DNA from: Marinobacter halodurans
GTDB taxonomy: Bacteria > Pseudomonadota > Gammaproteobacteria > Pseudomonadales > Oleiphilaceae
Length of the DNA stretch: 64,000 bases
Assembly: GCF_004327985.1 (NCBI RefSeq)
Contig: NZ_SJDL01000001.1
Coordinates: forward strand, 124,001-188,000
Reading direction: 5' to 3'
The notes under the pieces were generated by a model. The model worked only from the letters and a program-made list of their open reading frames with translations, was not told where the DNA came from and made no database searches. Position numbers and translations under genes: made by a program. Of the stretch, positions 17,741 to 26,202 are shown one piece after another (within the stretch, counting starts at the first letter, position 1; the number at the start of each line of letters is the position of its first letter).

Positions 17741-18736
17741 ATGGCGCGCCTTCTCTTCCTGATACTGTTAACTCTCTCGGCCAGTCTGGCCTGGGCCGGC
17801 CCCACGCTGACGGTCTACACCTACCCTTCCTTTGTCTCCGAGTGGGGGCCGGGCCCGGCCGTCAAACAGGCTTTCGAAGCGCAATGTGACTGCACACTCG
17901 AGTTCGTCGCCCTGGACAGCAGTGTGGCCATCCTGCACCGGCTGCGCCTGGAAGGCGAGTCATGTACGGCCGACGTGGTTCTGGGGCTGGATGCCAATAC
18001 CCTGTCGGACGCCCGGCAGACCGGCCTGCTCGCGCCACACGACATCGACACCTCGGCCGTCCGTCTCCCCGTCGACTGGCAGGATGACACCTTCGTACCC
18101 TATGACTGGGGCTACTTCGCCTTTGTCTACGACACCCAGCAGCTTCCTGATCCGCCCACCAGCCTGGACGCGCTGATCAATGCGCCGGAGAACCTGAAGA
18201 TCATCATCGAGGATCCGCGGACCAGCACACCCGGCCTCGGGTTCCTGCTGTGGATGCGCAAAGTCTATGGCGATCAGGCCCCAGCCAAATGGCAGGCGCT
18301 GCAGAAGCATATCCTGACGGTCACCAAGGGCTGGAGCGATGCCTACTTTTCCCTGTTCATGAATGGCGAGGCGCCCATGGTGCTGTCCTACAGCACATCC
18401 CCGGCCTATCACATGGCGGTGGACAACACGGACCGCTATCAGGCCGCTCCCTTCGATGAGGGCCACTACCTGCAGGTGGAGGTTGCAGCCCGTCTGCGCA
18501 ACAGCCCTCACCCCGAACTGGCCCGGAAGTTCCTGCAGTTCATGCTGACGCCTGCTTTCCAGCGGGAGATTCCCCTGAAGAACGTGATGTACCCGGCGAT
18601 CGACCTGGGCGATGAGCTGCCCGACGTCTTCGACCGGCTGATCGAGCCGTCCCGCACCCTGTATTTCGAACCGCAAACGGTTGCCGAGCATCGCAAGGCC
18701 TGGATCGACGAGTGGCTCAACGCGACCGCACGCTGA
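17741..18736 (+). CDS. thiB: Thiamine ABC transporter substrate-binding protein
   Basis: Periplasmic thiamine/TPP-binding protein of 331 residues, normal ThiB/TbpA length. The signal peptide is about residues 1-19 (SLAWAGPTLTVYTY). Family stretches include DCTLEFVALDSSVAIL, the YDWGYFAFVYDT segment and KGWSDAYFSLFMNGEAPMVLSYSTSPAYH. It sits directly after a TPP riboswitch and before thiP and thiQ, which fixes the assignment. The downstream thiP start lies within its last codons (25-base overlap). Confidence 0.94.
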   Translation: MARLLFLILLTLSASLAWAGPTLTVYTYPSFVSEWGPGPAVKQAFEAQCDCTLEFVALDSSVAILHRLRLEGESCTADVVLGLDANTLSDARQTGLLAPHDIDTSAVRLPVDWQDDTFVPYDWGYFAFVYDTQQLPDPPTSLDALINAPENLKIIIEDPRTSTPGLGFLLWMRKVYGDQAPAKWQALQKHILTVTKGWSDAYFSLFMNGEAPMVLSYSTSPAYHMAVDNTDRYQAAPFDEGHYLQVEVAARLRNSPHPELARKFLQFMLTPAFQREIPLKNVMYPAIDLGDELPDVFDRLIEPSRTLYFEPQTVAEHRKAWIDEWLNATAR

Positions 18737-20373
18737 CACCGCCGTTCAGCCACCCGCGCTGGCGCGCCTGGCCCGGTCGGGCGGTAGCGCTGCTACTGGC
18801 CGGTGTCGTGGCGGCCGGGTTCTCGGGCCTGCTGGCGGAATGGCAGTGGCGGGCGGTGAGCGATCTCTGGCAAAGCGCCTATCTGCGTCAGGTGATCTGG
18901 TTCAGCGTATACCAGGCCACCCTGTCCACCGGGCTCAGCCTGTTGCTGGCCATTCCCGTCGCCCGGGCGCTGCACCGGCATCCGATGTTTGCCGGTCGCG
19001 GGCTGCTGCTGCGGCTGACCGAACTCAGCCTGGTGCTGCCCACAATCGTCGCGGCCTTTGCCCTGGTGGCCGTCTACGGCCGGTCGGGCTGGCTCAACAC
19101 CGCGCTGGACGGAGTGGGCCTTCCCTTTCGCTGGAACCTCTATGGACTGCAGGGCATCCTGCTGGCCCACGTATTCTTCAATGCACCACTGGCCGCGCGG
19201 ATCCTGTTGCAGGGGCTTGAGCGCATCCCGGCGAACCAGTGGCGCATCGCAGCCCAGTTGGGCCTGACCAGCGGGCCGCTGTGGCGCACCCTGGAGTGGC
19301 CGGCCCTGCGCCGGGTGCTGCCCGGACTGGCCGTGTTTATCTTTATCCTCTGCTTCACCAGCTTTGCGATCGTGATGACACTGGGGGGCGGACCATCGGC
19401 GACGACCATAGAGGTGGCCATCTACCAGTCGCTGCGTTACGAGTTCGACTTCAGCCGGGCCGCCCTGCTGGCGATGGTGCAACTGCTGATCTGCGGCTCC
19501 CTGTGGCTGGTAGCCTCCCGCCACGGTACCAACCGCAACCTGGTACCGGGCGCCAATGACCAGCCCGGCACCCTGCGCCGCGACGCCCGGCGCCGTGACC
19601 GCGTGCTGCTGTACCTGTTTCTCGTTTTCCTGGCCCTGCCGCTGTTGGCGGTCGTCTTCCGCGGATTGCCGGGACTGTTGGGGGAAGCGGGCGATAGCCA
19701 GGTTTGGTGGAGCCTCGGCCGAAGCCTGAGTGTCGCCCTGGTCGCCGCGATCCTGTCCTGCAGTTGCGGTCTCGCCATTCTCGCCGCCAGCCAATTGGCC
19801 AGGCACTCCGGCCATCACCTGAGTGCGCGCCTGCTGGAGTCCAGCGGGCACCTGACGCTGCTGGTCCCTGCCCTTGTCCTGGGAACCGGCCTGTTTATCC
19901 TTCTGCGCCCCCAACTGGGCCAGCCCCATCAGGGACTGGCCCTGGTGGCAGGGATCAACGCGTTGATGGCGCTGCCTTTCGTGTTACAGGTACTGCGCGG
20001 CCCGTTTGCCACACTGCCGCCGAACAGCCTGCGGGTTGCCGATCAGTTGAACCTGCGCGGGAGCTACCGGCTGCGCTGGTTGCTGCTGCCATTACTCCGC
20101 CGCCCCCTGCTGCTGGCGGCAGCCTACGCCGCCGGCCTTTCGCTGGGGGACTTCAGCGTGATTGCCCTGTTCGGCAGCCCGTCGGCGCCGACCCTGCCAC
20201 TGCTGCTGTTCCAGCAGCTTTCGGCCTACCGGATCGAGGCCGCATCCGGTACGGCCTTTGTGATGCTGGCCCTGCTTTTCGTGGTTTTCTACATCCTCAA
20301 TCGCTGGGGCGACCGTCGCCGGCGCCATCCGGCCTCACGACGCCTCGCCGCAGGAGAACACGCCCATGCTTGA
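18712..20373 (+). CDS. thiP: Thiamine ABC transporter permease
   Basis: Inner-membrane permease of 553 residues made of two fused halves, each with about six helices, as in ThiP and iron-type FbpB permeases. The two EAA-type loops are visible (IPANQWRIAAQLGLTSGPLWRTLEWP near 183, and SLRVADQLNLRGSYRLRWLLLP near 440). It opens with a GTG inside the 3' end of thiB. It forms the thiamine channel with ThiB and ThiQ. Its stop overlaps the thiQ start. Confidence 0.93.
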   Translation: MAQRDRTLTPPFSHPRWRAWPGRAVALLLAGVVAAGFSGLLAEWQWRAVSDLWQSAYLRQVIWFSVYQATLSTGLSLLLAIPVARALHRHPMFAGRGLLLRLTELSLVLPTIVAAFALVAVYGRSGWLNTALDGVGLPFRWNLYGLQGILLAHVFFNAPLAARILLQGLERIPANQWRIAAQLGLTSGPLWRTLEWPALRRVLPGLAVFIFILCFTSFAIVMTLGGGPSATTIEVAIYQSLRYEFDFSRAALLAMVQLLICGSLWLVASRHGTNRNLVPGANDQPGTLRRDARRRDRVLLYLFLVFLALPLLAVVFRGLPGLLGEAGDSQVWWSLGRSLSVALVAAILSCSCGLAILAASQLARHSGHHLSARLLESSGHLTLLVPALVLGTGLFILLRPQLGQPHQGLALVAGINALMALPFVLQVLRGPFATLPPNSLRVADQLNLRGSYRLRWLLLPLLRRPLLLAAAYAAGLSLGDFSVIALFGSPSAPTLPLLLFQQLSAYRIEAASGTAFVMLALLFVVFYILNRWGDRRRRHPASRRLAAGEHAHA

Positions 20374-20986
20374 GTTCGAGAACCTTCGCTTCCGCTATCC
20401 GGAGACGGAACGGGTACTCACGTTCAATGGCGAAGTCGGGGCTGGCCAGTGCCTGGCCGTCACCGGACCCAGCGGGTGCGGCAAGAGTACGCTGCTCAAC
20501 CTCGTGGCCGGCTTCCTGAACGCCGAGTCCGGCACCCTGCGCTGGCAGGAGCAGGATCTCCAGCCCCTGCCGCCCTGGGAACGCCCGGTCACCTCGGTGT
20601 TCCAGGAGGGTAACCTGTTCGACCACCTGTCCGTGCAGGACAACCTCGGCCTGGGTATCCATCCGGGCCTGAAACTGTCCCGGGCGGACAACGCTGCTGT
20701 CGCCGCCATGCTGGACAAGGTTGGCCTGCACGGGATGGCGCGCCGACACCCCACGGAGCTGTCCGGTGGGCAGCGCCAGCGCGTGGCCGTGGCCCGTGCA
20801 CTGCTGCGCGGTACGCCCCTGCTGTTGCTGGACGAACCGTTTACCGGGCTCGACCCGGACACCCGCCAGATTCTGCGCCAGTTGATCCGGGACCAGCGTG
20901 AACAGGGCGCAGTCATCGTTCTGGTGAGTCATGATGCAAGCGATGTCGAAAGCCTTGCCGACCGGCACCTGGTCCTGACAGCCTGA
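20366..20986 (+). CDS. thiQ: Thiamine ABC transporter ATP-binding protein
   Basis: Cytosolic ATPase of 206 residues, short as usual for ThiQ. Walker A GPSGCGKST is at about 33-41, the signature LSGGQRQRVAVARA at about 132-145, Walker B LLLLDEPFTGLD at about 151-162 and the switch His in LVSHD. It energises ThiP; last gene of the TPP-regulated operon. It overlaps thiP by 8 bases. Confidence 0.94.
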   Translation: MLEFENLRFRYPETERVLTFNGEVGAGQCLAVTGPSGCGKSTLLNLVAGFLNAESGTLRWQEQDLQPLPPWERPVTSVFQEGNLFDHLSVQDNLGLGIHPGLKLSRADNAAVAAMLDKVGLHGMARRHPTELSGGQRQRVAVARALLRGTPLLLLDEPFTGLDPDTRQILRQLIRDQREQGAVIVLVSHDASDVESLADRHLVLTA

Positions 20987-21019
20987 CACCACTGTGCTGC
21001 AATAGACGACACGTTTCCT

Positions 21020-21048
21020 CGGGGCCGGATTGGCCTGACGCGGCCCCG
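21020..21048 (+). terminator. Possible terminator hairpin after thiQ
   Basis: An 8-bp stem CGGGGCCG / CGGCCCCG has a 13-base loop. It lies 34 bases after the thiQ stop but is followed by C-rich sequence instead of an immediate T-run (a T-run comes 15 bases later). It may be a factor-assisted terminator. Confidence 0.4.
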
Positions 21049-21094
21049 CCCCCTATCATGCTGTTTTTGCTGCCAACCGGGAGTCCGCTCGCCT

Positions 21095-22741
21095 ATGTCC
21101 AAGTTGTCCACCCTGTTTCCGGCCCGCAACCTGGCCTACTACATCGCCCTGGCGGGCCTTGCGGTAACGCTGGTGCTGGCCTGGTTCCATCCATCCACCC
21201 TGATCCTGCCGATCCTGTTCGGGGGGCTGGTGGTGCTGGGGACCTACGACGTCCTCCAGAAACGCCATACGGTCAGCCGGCTCTATCCGATACTGGCCCA
21301 CATCCGTTATTTCCTGGAATCGATCGGTCCGGAAATCCGCCAGTACTTTATCCAGCGGGACACCGAGGAAACCCCGTTTTCACGGGAGCAGCGGGCCATC
21401 GTCTACCAGCGGGCCAAGAACGTCCTGGACAAACGCCCCTTCGGCTCCCAGCACGACATGTATGCCGAGGGCTACGAGTGGATCAACCACTCCATGGCCC
21501 CGGTGGATCACCAGGACAGCGACTTCCGCGTGGTGGTCGGCAAGCGTTGCAGCCAGCCCTACAGCGTCAGCATTTTCAACATCTCCGCCATGAGCTTCGG
21601 TTCCCTTTCGGCCAACGCCATCCTGGCGCTGAACAAGGGAGCCAGGAAGGGCCACTTCTATCATGACACCGGGGAAGGCTCGATCTCGCGCTATCACACG
21701 GAACACGGCGGCGACCTGGTCTGGGAGATCGGCTCCGGCTATTTCGGCTGTCGCAACAGGGACGGTTCGTTCAGCGAAGAACTCTTTGTACGCAATGCCG
21801 CCCTCGACCAGGTGCGAATGATCGAGATCAAACTGTCCCAGGGTGCCAAGCCCGGGCACGGCGGCATCCTGCCCGGCGCCAAGGTAACGCCGGAAATTGC
21901 CGAGGCCCGCGGCGTGGAACCCTGGAAGGAAGTGGAATCACCGGCCAGCCACAGCGCCTTCCGCACCCCGCTGGAACTGATGTCGTTCATTGAGCGGCTG
22001 CGCGAACTGTCCGGAGGCAAGCCGGTGGGCTTCAAGCTGGCAATCGGCCACCCCTGGGAATGGTTCGCCCTGGTCAAGGCCATGCTCCAGAGCGGCAAGA
22101 AGCCGGATTTCATCGTCGTCGACGGCGGGGAAGGCGGCACCGGCGCGGCGCCTCTGGAGTTCACCAACCGTCTGGGCATGCCGATGACCGAGGCCCTGCT
22201 GCTGGTCCATAACACACTGGTGGGCGCCAACCTGCGCGACGACATCGCCATTGGCGCAGCCGGCAAGATCACCTCGGCGTTCAACATCGCCCGTACCCTG
22301 GCCCTCGGCGCCGACTGGTGCAACGCGGCGCGGGGCTTCATGTTCTCGCTCGGCTGCATCCAGTCCCAGAACTGCCATACGGGCCGCTGCCCGAGCGGCG
22401 TGGCCACGCAGGACCCCAGGCGAAGCCAAAAGCTCGATGTGGCCGACAAGAGCGAGCGCGTCTACAACTTCCACCGCAATACCATGGAAGCGCTGACCAA
22501 CCTGTTGGGCGCCGCCGGTCTGCGGCATCCCAGGGAGCTGGGTCCGGAACACATTATCCGGCGGGTGGATGAACACGAGGTGCAGCCCTACATGGACCTG
22601 TTCCACTTCCTGGCACCGGGCGCCCTGATCGACGGGCATACCGATAACCCGGTTTTCGTGAAGTACTGGGATCTGGCGCGGGCAGAATCGTTTGATCCGC
22701 CCGAGTTCGTCAGGAATCTGCGGGAAACCAAGCTGCGCTAG
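21095..22741 (+). CDS. FMN-binding glutamate synthase family protein, membrane-anchored
   Basis: Protein of 548 residues. It has two N-terminal hydrophobic segments (about 9-50), then the alpha/beta barrel of the glutamate synthase central/FMN domain (about 100-530). Visible family features are FNISAMSFGSLSANAI, LSQGAKPGHGGILPG, DFIVVDGGEGGTGAAPLEF, and the iron-sulfur cysteines in GCIQSQNCHTGRCPSGVATQDP. There is no amidotransferase domain, so it is not a full GltB; stand-alone members use ammonia or have unknown substrates. Single gene, convergent with the papain-like gene at 22751. Confidence 0.88.
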   Translation: MSKLSTLFPARNLAYYIALAGLAVTLVLAWFHPSTLILPILFGGLVVLGTYDVLQKRHTVSRLYPILAHIRYFLESIGPEIRQYFIQRDTEETPFSREQRAIVYQRAKNVLDKRPFGSQHDMYAEGYEWINHSMAPVDHQDSDFRVVVGKRCSQPYSVSIFNISAMSFGSLSANAILALNKGARKGHFYHDTGEGSISRYHTEHGGDLVWEIGSGYFGCRNRDGSFSEELFVRNAALDQVRMIEIKLSQGAKPGHGGILPGAKVTPEIAEARGVEPWKEVESPASHSAFRTPLELMSFIERLRELSGGKPVGFKLAIGHPWEWFALVKAMLQSGKKPDFIVVDGGEGGTGAAPLEFTNRLGMPMTEALLLVHNTLVGANLRDDIAIGAAGKITSAFNIARTLALGADWCNAARGFMFSLGCIQSQNCHTGRCPSGVATQDPRRSQKLDVADKSERVYNFHRNTMEALTNLLGAAGLRHPRELGPEHIIRRVDEHEVQPYMDLFHFLAPGALIDGHTDNPVFVKYWDLARAESFDPPEFVRNLRETKLR

Positions 22742-22754
22742 GAGCCTCTCCTAG
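22738..22754. terminator. Short hairpin spanning two convergent stop codons
   Basis: A 7-bp stem CTAGGAG / CTCCTAG with a CCT loop. Each arm carries the TAG stop of one of the two convergent genes. There is no T-run, so it may act weakly or with Rho. Confidence 0.4.
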
Positions 22755-24772
22755 TGCTCCGCCGGCCCCGCCTGCAGATCGACGGTCGGCAGGCGGTCCG
22801 CCCCCCAGCTACGGTGCACCCGGTCCATGACCGCCTGCAACTCTTCGGGGCGGACATTGGCCAGTGCGCCGTGTTCCAGCGGGTCGTAATGGAAGATGTA
22901 GAGCCGCGAGGCGAACTCGGCGAACGGCAGTGACGACTCACCGGAGCGCTCGTCGTGACCGGACGTACTCACCCTCACCCCATCGCCCCAGTCCTGGGCG
23001 CTGTCATTGTTGGGATTGAAGAAGTACACCCGCATGACGTCCTCCGGATCCAGCCCGACCCGCAGGATGGAAATCGCGTGCCAGCCAATGAAACGGGCGG
23101 CACTGTCGGTGAATGCGATCCCGGCCGGCTGCGGGTGGATCAGTGGCTGGTTGCCATTGTAGAAGGGGTGGTAACTGGCATAGAAATGGCGCAGGAAGGT
23201 CTCCTCGTCCTTGAGACGACCGGTCGCCACATCCACATTGATACGGAAGCCCCGGCCACACCACCAGCCGTGGAACTCGGGGTTGATCCAGCGGTGGGGG
23301 TCGCCTTCACGGTCTTCGCACAGCCGCCCCATTTCGCCGTAGATCCGGTCCAGGTGCGGCACGAGGATCAGCGACACCGCATCCAGGTCCAGGTGCAGTT
23401 CGTCGGCCAACCCGCCGGCGCTGGCAACCGACGACACCGGTCGCCCCTCGAAGTGCATGATGATTTCATCGTCCCGTGCCGCCCATACCAGTAACTGCAG
23501 CAGGTAATCCGGATCGCTGTACGACCACATGGAGATGGCCCGGGCCGACTGGCAGGTCGGGTTGTTCCCCTGCCCCACGCCCAGCGGCTGGCCCAACACA
23601 CAGAGGACACCCTCAAGGAGCCGGGCCCGGGGCGAAGCGGTTTCGCCGAACGCCAGGGCGAGCTGTTCCCGGGTGGTCCGGGACAACGGCAGGTTGACCT
23701 GGCGCCAAAGCGCCGGCCCCATGGCCGGGTTATAGAGAATGCCGCGCTCCAGCATCAGCGCCATGCCATAGACCGCCTGGGCCGTATCGGCATGCACGCT
23801 TTCCTGGATCAGGGCATGCACCAGTCCCCGATAGCACAGCAGGCAGTCCCGGCCGGTGCTGGACAACCCGAGCGCTTCGGACAGCAGTTGGTCTCCCTGC
23901 TTGAGCAGGAAGCGCACAAGTTCCGCGTGGTAGGCCGATACCAAGCCGGTATCGTGCATGGCCCGGGCACAGCCCATGGCCTCGGCCTGCAACCGCCGCT
24001 GATCCATGGCCGCCAGCCGCTCGTTGTAGACGGCCAGCCCGGGATCCTCCCGGCAGGCCTCGGTTGGCCCGAACAGGCTGCTGACCAGCCGATAGGCACC
24101 CTGCCCGCTGGCCCCCAGATCGATCTCCGGGTTGCTGCTGCAGATCGCGATCTGGGTGATCATCTGCTTGACCGGCCCGGTCAGGATCGGACGCTGCGCC
24201 AGGATGCGCCAGATCTCGGCGATCAGTTGGTCGATCACGTGCTCGTAGCCGATGCGGTCGGCCAGGTGGCGAACCACCGCCCGGGACACCCCGGCCAATC
24301 GCCCCTGCTGCACCCGCTCCGCTTCGTCCGGGGCACTGAACAGCAGTGCCAGGTTCATCGCCAGCACCTGCGCCAGGAAATGATGCGCCTGCTCGGACGA
24401 TACCTCGGCGTGCGGGTAGCGGCCCATTGCCACCGCCAGCAGCCGCAGCTCACTGAGCGCCTCCAGCGCCACCGTATCGGCCACCGGGCTCTTGAGTGAG
24501 TATGGGGTCAGTGATGGTACCAGGATCAGCGGATGAGCCCAGTCGGTGCCCTCGAAAACACCGGCTTCCTCAAGGGCCTGGGCCCGTTCCTCGATCGCCG
24601 CGCAGCCTCCCGGCTGCAGCAGGACGCGCCGCGTCAGGTCAAAAACCAGCGACACCTTGCCGGGCTTGGCGAATGCCCTGCTCCTGGCCAAATGGGTGGT
24701 GGCTTCGTCCAGTTTGACCAGCAGCCCCTCGAGTTTACCGGGGGCTGCATTCGGGCTGTTGGGGTTGTCCAC
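22751..24772 (-). CDS. Uncharacterised 673-residue protein with papain-type catalytic pattern
   Basis: I know no named family for this soluble, signal-less protein. Residues 1-390 are mainly helical. The C-terminal part carries a papain-like arrangement: Q401 exactly six residues before C407 (QGNNPTC, as QGSCGSC in papain), a helix after the Cys (QSARAISMW), H565 in GWHAISIL, and N586 in VYFFNPNND. This predicts a thiol peptidase, amidase or transferase. A Cys/Trp-rich stretch at 495-506 (NPEFHGWWCGRG) is also notable. It starts at GTG with an AGGA site, 33 bases after the ATP-grasp gene, so both are probably one transcript and one pathway. Function is inferred from the residue pattern only. 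Confidence 0.8.
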   Translation of the reverse strand: MDNPNSPNAAPGKLEGLLVKLDEATTHLARSRAFAKPGKVSLVFDLTRRVLLQPGGCAAIEERAQALEEAGVFEGTDWAHPLILVPSLTPYSLKSPVADTVALEALSELRLLAVAMGRYPHAEVSSEQAHHFLAQVLAMNLALLFSAPDEAERVQQGRLAGVSRAVVRHLADRIGYEHVIDQLIAEIWRILAQRPILTGPVKQMITQIAICSSNPEIDLGASGQGAYRLVSSLFGPTEACREDPGLAVYNERLAAMDQRRLQAEAMGCARAMHDTGLVSAYHAELVRFLLKQGDQLLSEALGLSSTGRDCLLCYRGLVHALIQESVHADTAQAVYGMALMLERGILYNPAMGPALWRQVNLPLSRTTREQLALAFGETASPRARLLEGVLCVLGQPLGVGQGNNPTCQSARAISMWSYSDPDYLLQLLVWAARDDEIIMHFEGRPVSSVASAGGLADELHLDLDAVSLILVPHLDRIYGEMGRLCEDREGDPHRWINPEFHGWWCGRGFRINVDVATGRLKDEETFLRHFYASYHPFYNGNQPLIHPQPAGIAFTDSAARFIGWHAISILRVGLDPEDVMRVYFFNPNNDSAQDWGDGVRVSTSGHDERSGESSLPFAEFASRLYIFHYDPLEHGALANVRPEELQAVMDRVHRSWGADRLPTVDLQAGPAEH

Positions 24773-24805
24773 TCGACGTCCTCATGATCGGGCAATGTCG
24801 ACAGA

Positions 24806-26047
24806 CTACACGTAAAAGTCCAGCTCTTCCTGATGTTTCAGGAGATCGCGCATGGTGTGTGGATCGTCCCCCTTGAAGTACAGCAGCCCCCAGTGCGTGC
24901 CGAAGGCCGTACGTTTGGTGACCGTGTCCTGCATGGGCGGCGCCAGGTCGTTGGACTCGTAATACGGATGGTCCTCGGTCTCCCCGGGAATTTCCAGGCG
25001 ACTGACCACCCGCAACCGAGGATAGACCCCGAAACAGCCGGCGTAGCACTTGGCGTCCACCACTTCCCGCGGGAAGAACGCGGTGATTTCCTCTTCGGTG
25101 GTCTTGGGGTCAAACGCCAGGATCATGCCCTGGTAAGCGTTGAAGCCGTACACCCGCTCCAGCAGCTCGAACACCTTGAAGCCCGGCGGGCGATACGCCA
25201 CCTCGCCGAAATACATCTCGCCATCGTTGGTGACGAAATATTCCGGGTGGACGAAGCCGAAATCGATATCGAATGTCTTGATCAGCTTCTCGATCTGCTC
25301 GGTAATCTGCGGCCGGTATTTTTCCAGCTCCGGCGAGGCCGGCACGAAGACCGAGTAACCCAGGGTGACGTACTCGGAAATGTTGAGGAAACGGATCTTG
25401 CCGTTGTGAATCCAGGCTTCGACCGCAAACTCCCAGCCGTCCAGGTGGGATTCCATCAGGACCGGGAATTCCTCCTCGGGAATGGTATCGACCTCGTCCG
25501 GCGTGCGGATCACCCGGTGGCCAAGGCAACCGGCCTTGTCGAAGGCCTTGAGGTGGATCGGATCGTTGGGGTCGCCGTCGAGTTTGAGCAGCGTCTGGTT
25601 GACCCGTTTCAGGAAGCGAATGACATCATCACGATCGTGCGCTTCCTCAAAGATGCCCACCCGGATACCCCCGAGTTGGGCGCGCCGTTTCATCAGCGCC
25701 TTGTCCCGCAACAACATGGCCTGGCCAAACAGGCGGGGTTTGTCCAGCAGGACCGCGTTGATGGCGCCGGCCCATTCCACCGTCTCCTCGAACAGCGGAA
25801 TCGCGACATCGACGCCCATGTCCTTCAGCGTCTGCGCAATTTCCATGGAGCGGTCGTTCAGCCGCTCAAAATTCCAGGGCACGTAGGGGATACTGTGCTC
25901 CTGGCAGTAACTCTCGGCCCATTCGGGCGCGACCACGACATAGCGGCGGTTGAACTGATCGGCTGCCTCAACCGCGTTAAGACTCCAACCGAGCAAGGCA
26001 ATATACCCCTTGTCCGGATCGTAGGAACCACTGACTTGATCAGACAT
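24806..26047 (-). CDS. ATP-grasp domain ligase paired with the papain-like protein
   Basis: Cytosolic protein of 413 residues. An N-terminal Rossmann-like preATP-grasp region (about 12-100) is followed by the ATP-grasp fold. Visible are TLLKLDG near 152-158, the ATP-contacting ESHLDGWEFAVEAWI (199-213) and the metal-binding GEVAYRPPG (281-289), as in PurK/biotin-carboxylase-type ligases. These enzymes form amide or carboxy bonds with ATP. The substrate is unknown. A good AAGGAG site precedes ATG 26047. It is the first gene of the pair with the papain-like protein and lies just downstream of the glucose transporter genes, separated by a hairpin. Confidence 0.85.
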   Translation of the reverse strand: MSDQVSGSYDPDKGYIALLGWSLNAVEAADQFNRRYVVVAPEWAESYCQEHSIPYVPWNFERLNDRSMEIAQTLKDMGVDVAIPLFEETVEWAGAINAVLLDKPRLFGQAMLLRDKALMKRRAQLGGIRVGIFEEAHDRDDVIRFLKRVNQTLLKLDGDPNDPIHLKAFDKAGCLGHRVIRTPDEVDTIPEEEFPVLMESHLDGWEFAVEAWIHNGKIRFLNISEYVTLGYSVFVPASPELEKYRPQITEQIEKLIKTFDIDFGFVHPEYFVTNDGEMYFGEVAYRPPGFKVFELLERVYGFNAYQGMILAFDPKTTEEEITAFFPREVVDAKCYAGCFGVYPRLRVVSRLEIPGETEDHPYYESNDLAPPMQDTVTKRTAFGTHWGLLYFKGDDPHTMRDLLKHQEELDFYV

Positions 26048-26152
26048 CCCTCGTTCTCCTTTTCGGGTACCGGTCTTTTTACCCTACACCAATGGCGCAT
26101 GGATAAAAAACAAACAGGCTTGAGCCCTATGGAGAAACGTTAGTCGCAAAGC

Positions 26153-26186
26153 GCCCCGGCCGCCACGAGGAGATACCGGCCGGGGC
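26153..26186 (-). terminator. Hairpin after the gts operon
   Basis: A 9-bp perfect stem GCCCCGGCC / GGCCGGGGC with a 16-base loop lies 17 bases beyond the ATP-binding gene's stop. The sequence after it on the minus strand is not T-rich, so termination strength is uncertain. Confidence 0.5.
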
Positions 26187-26202
26187 AAAGGGTGGGACCG
26201 GA

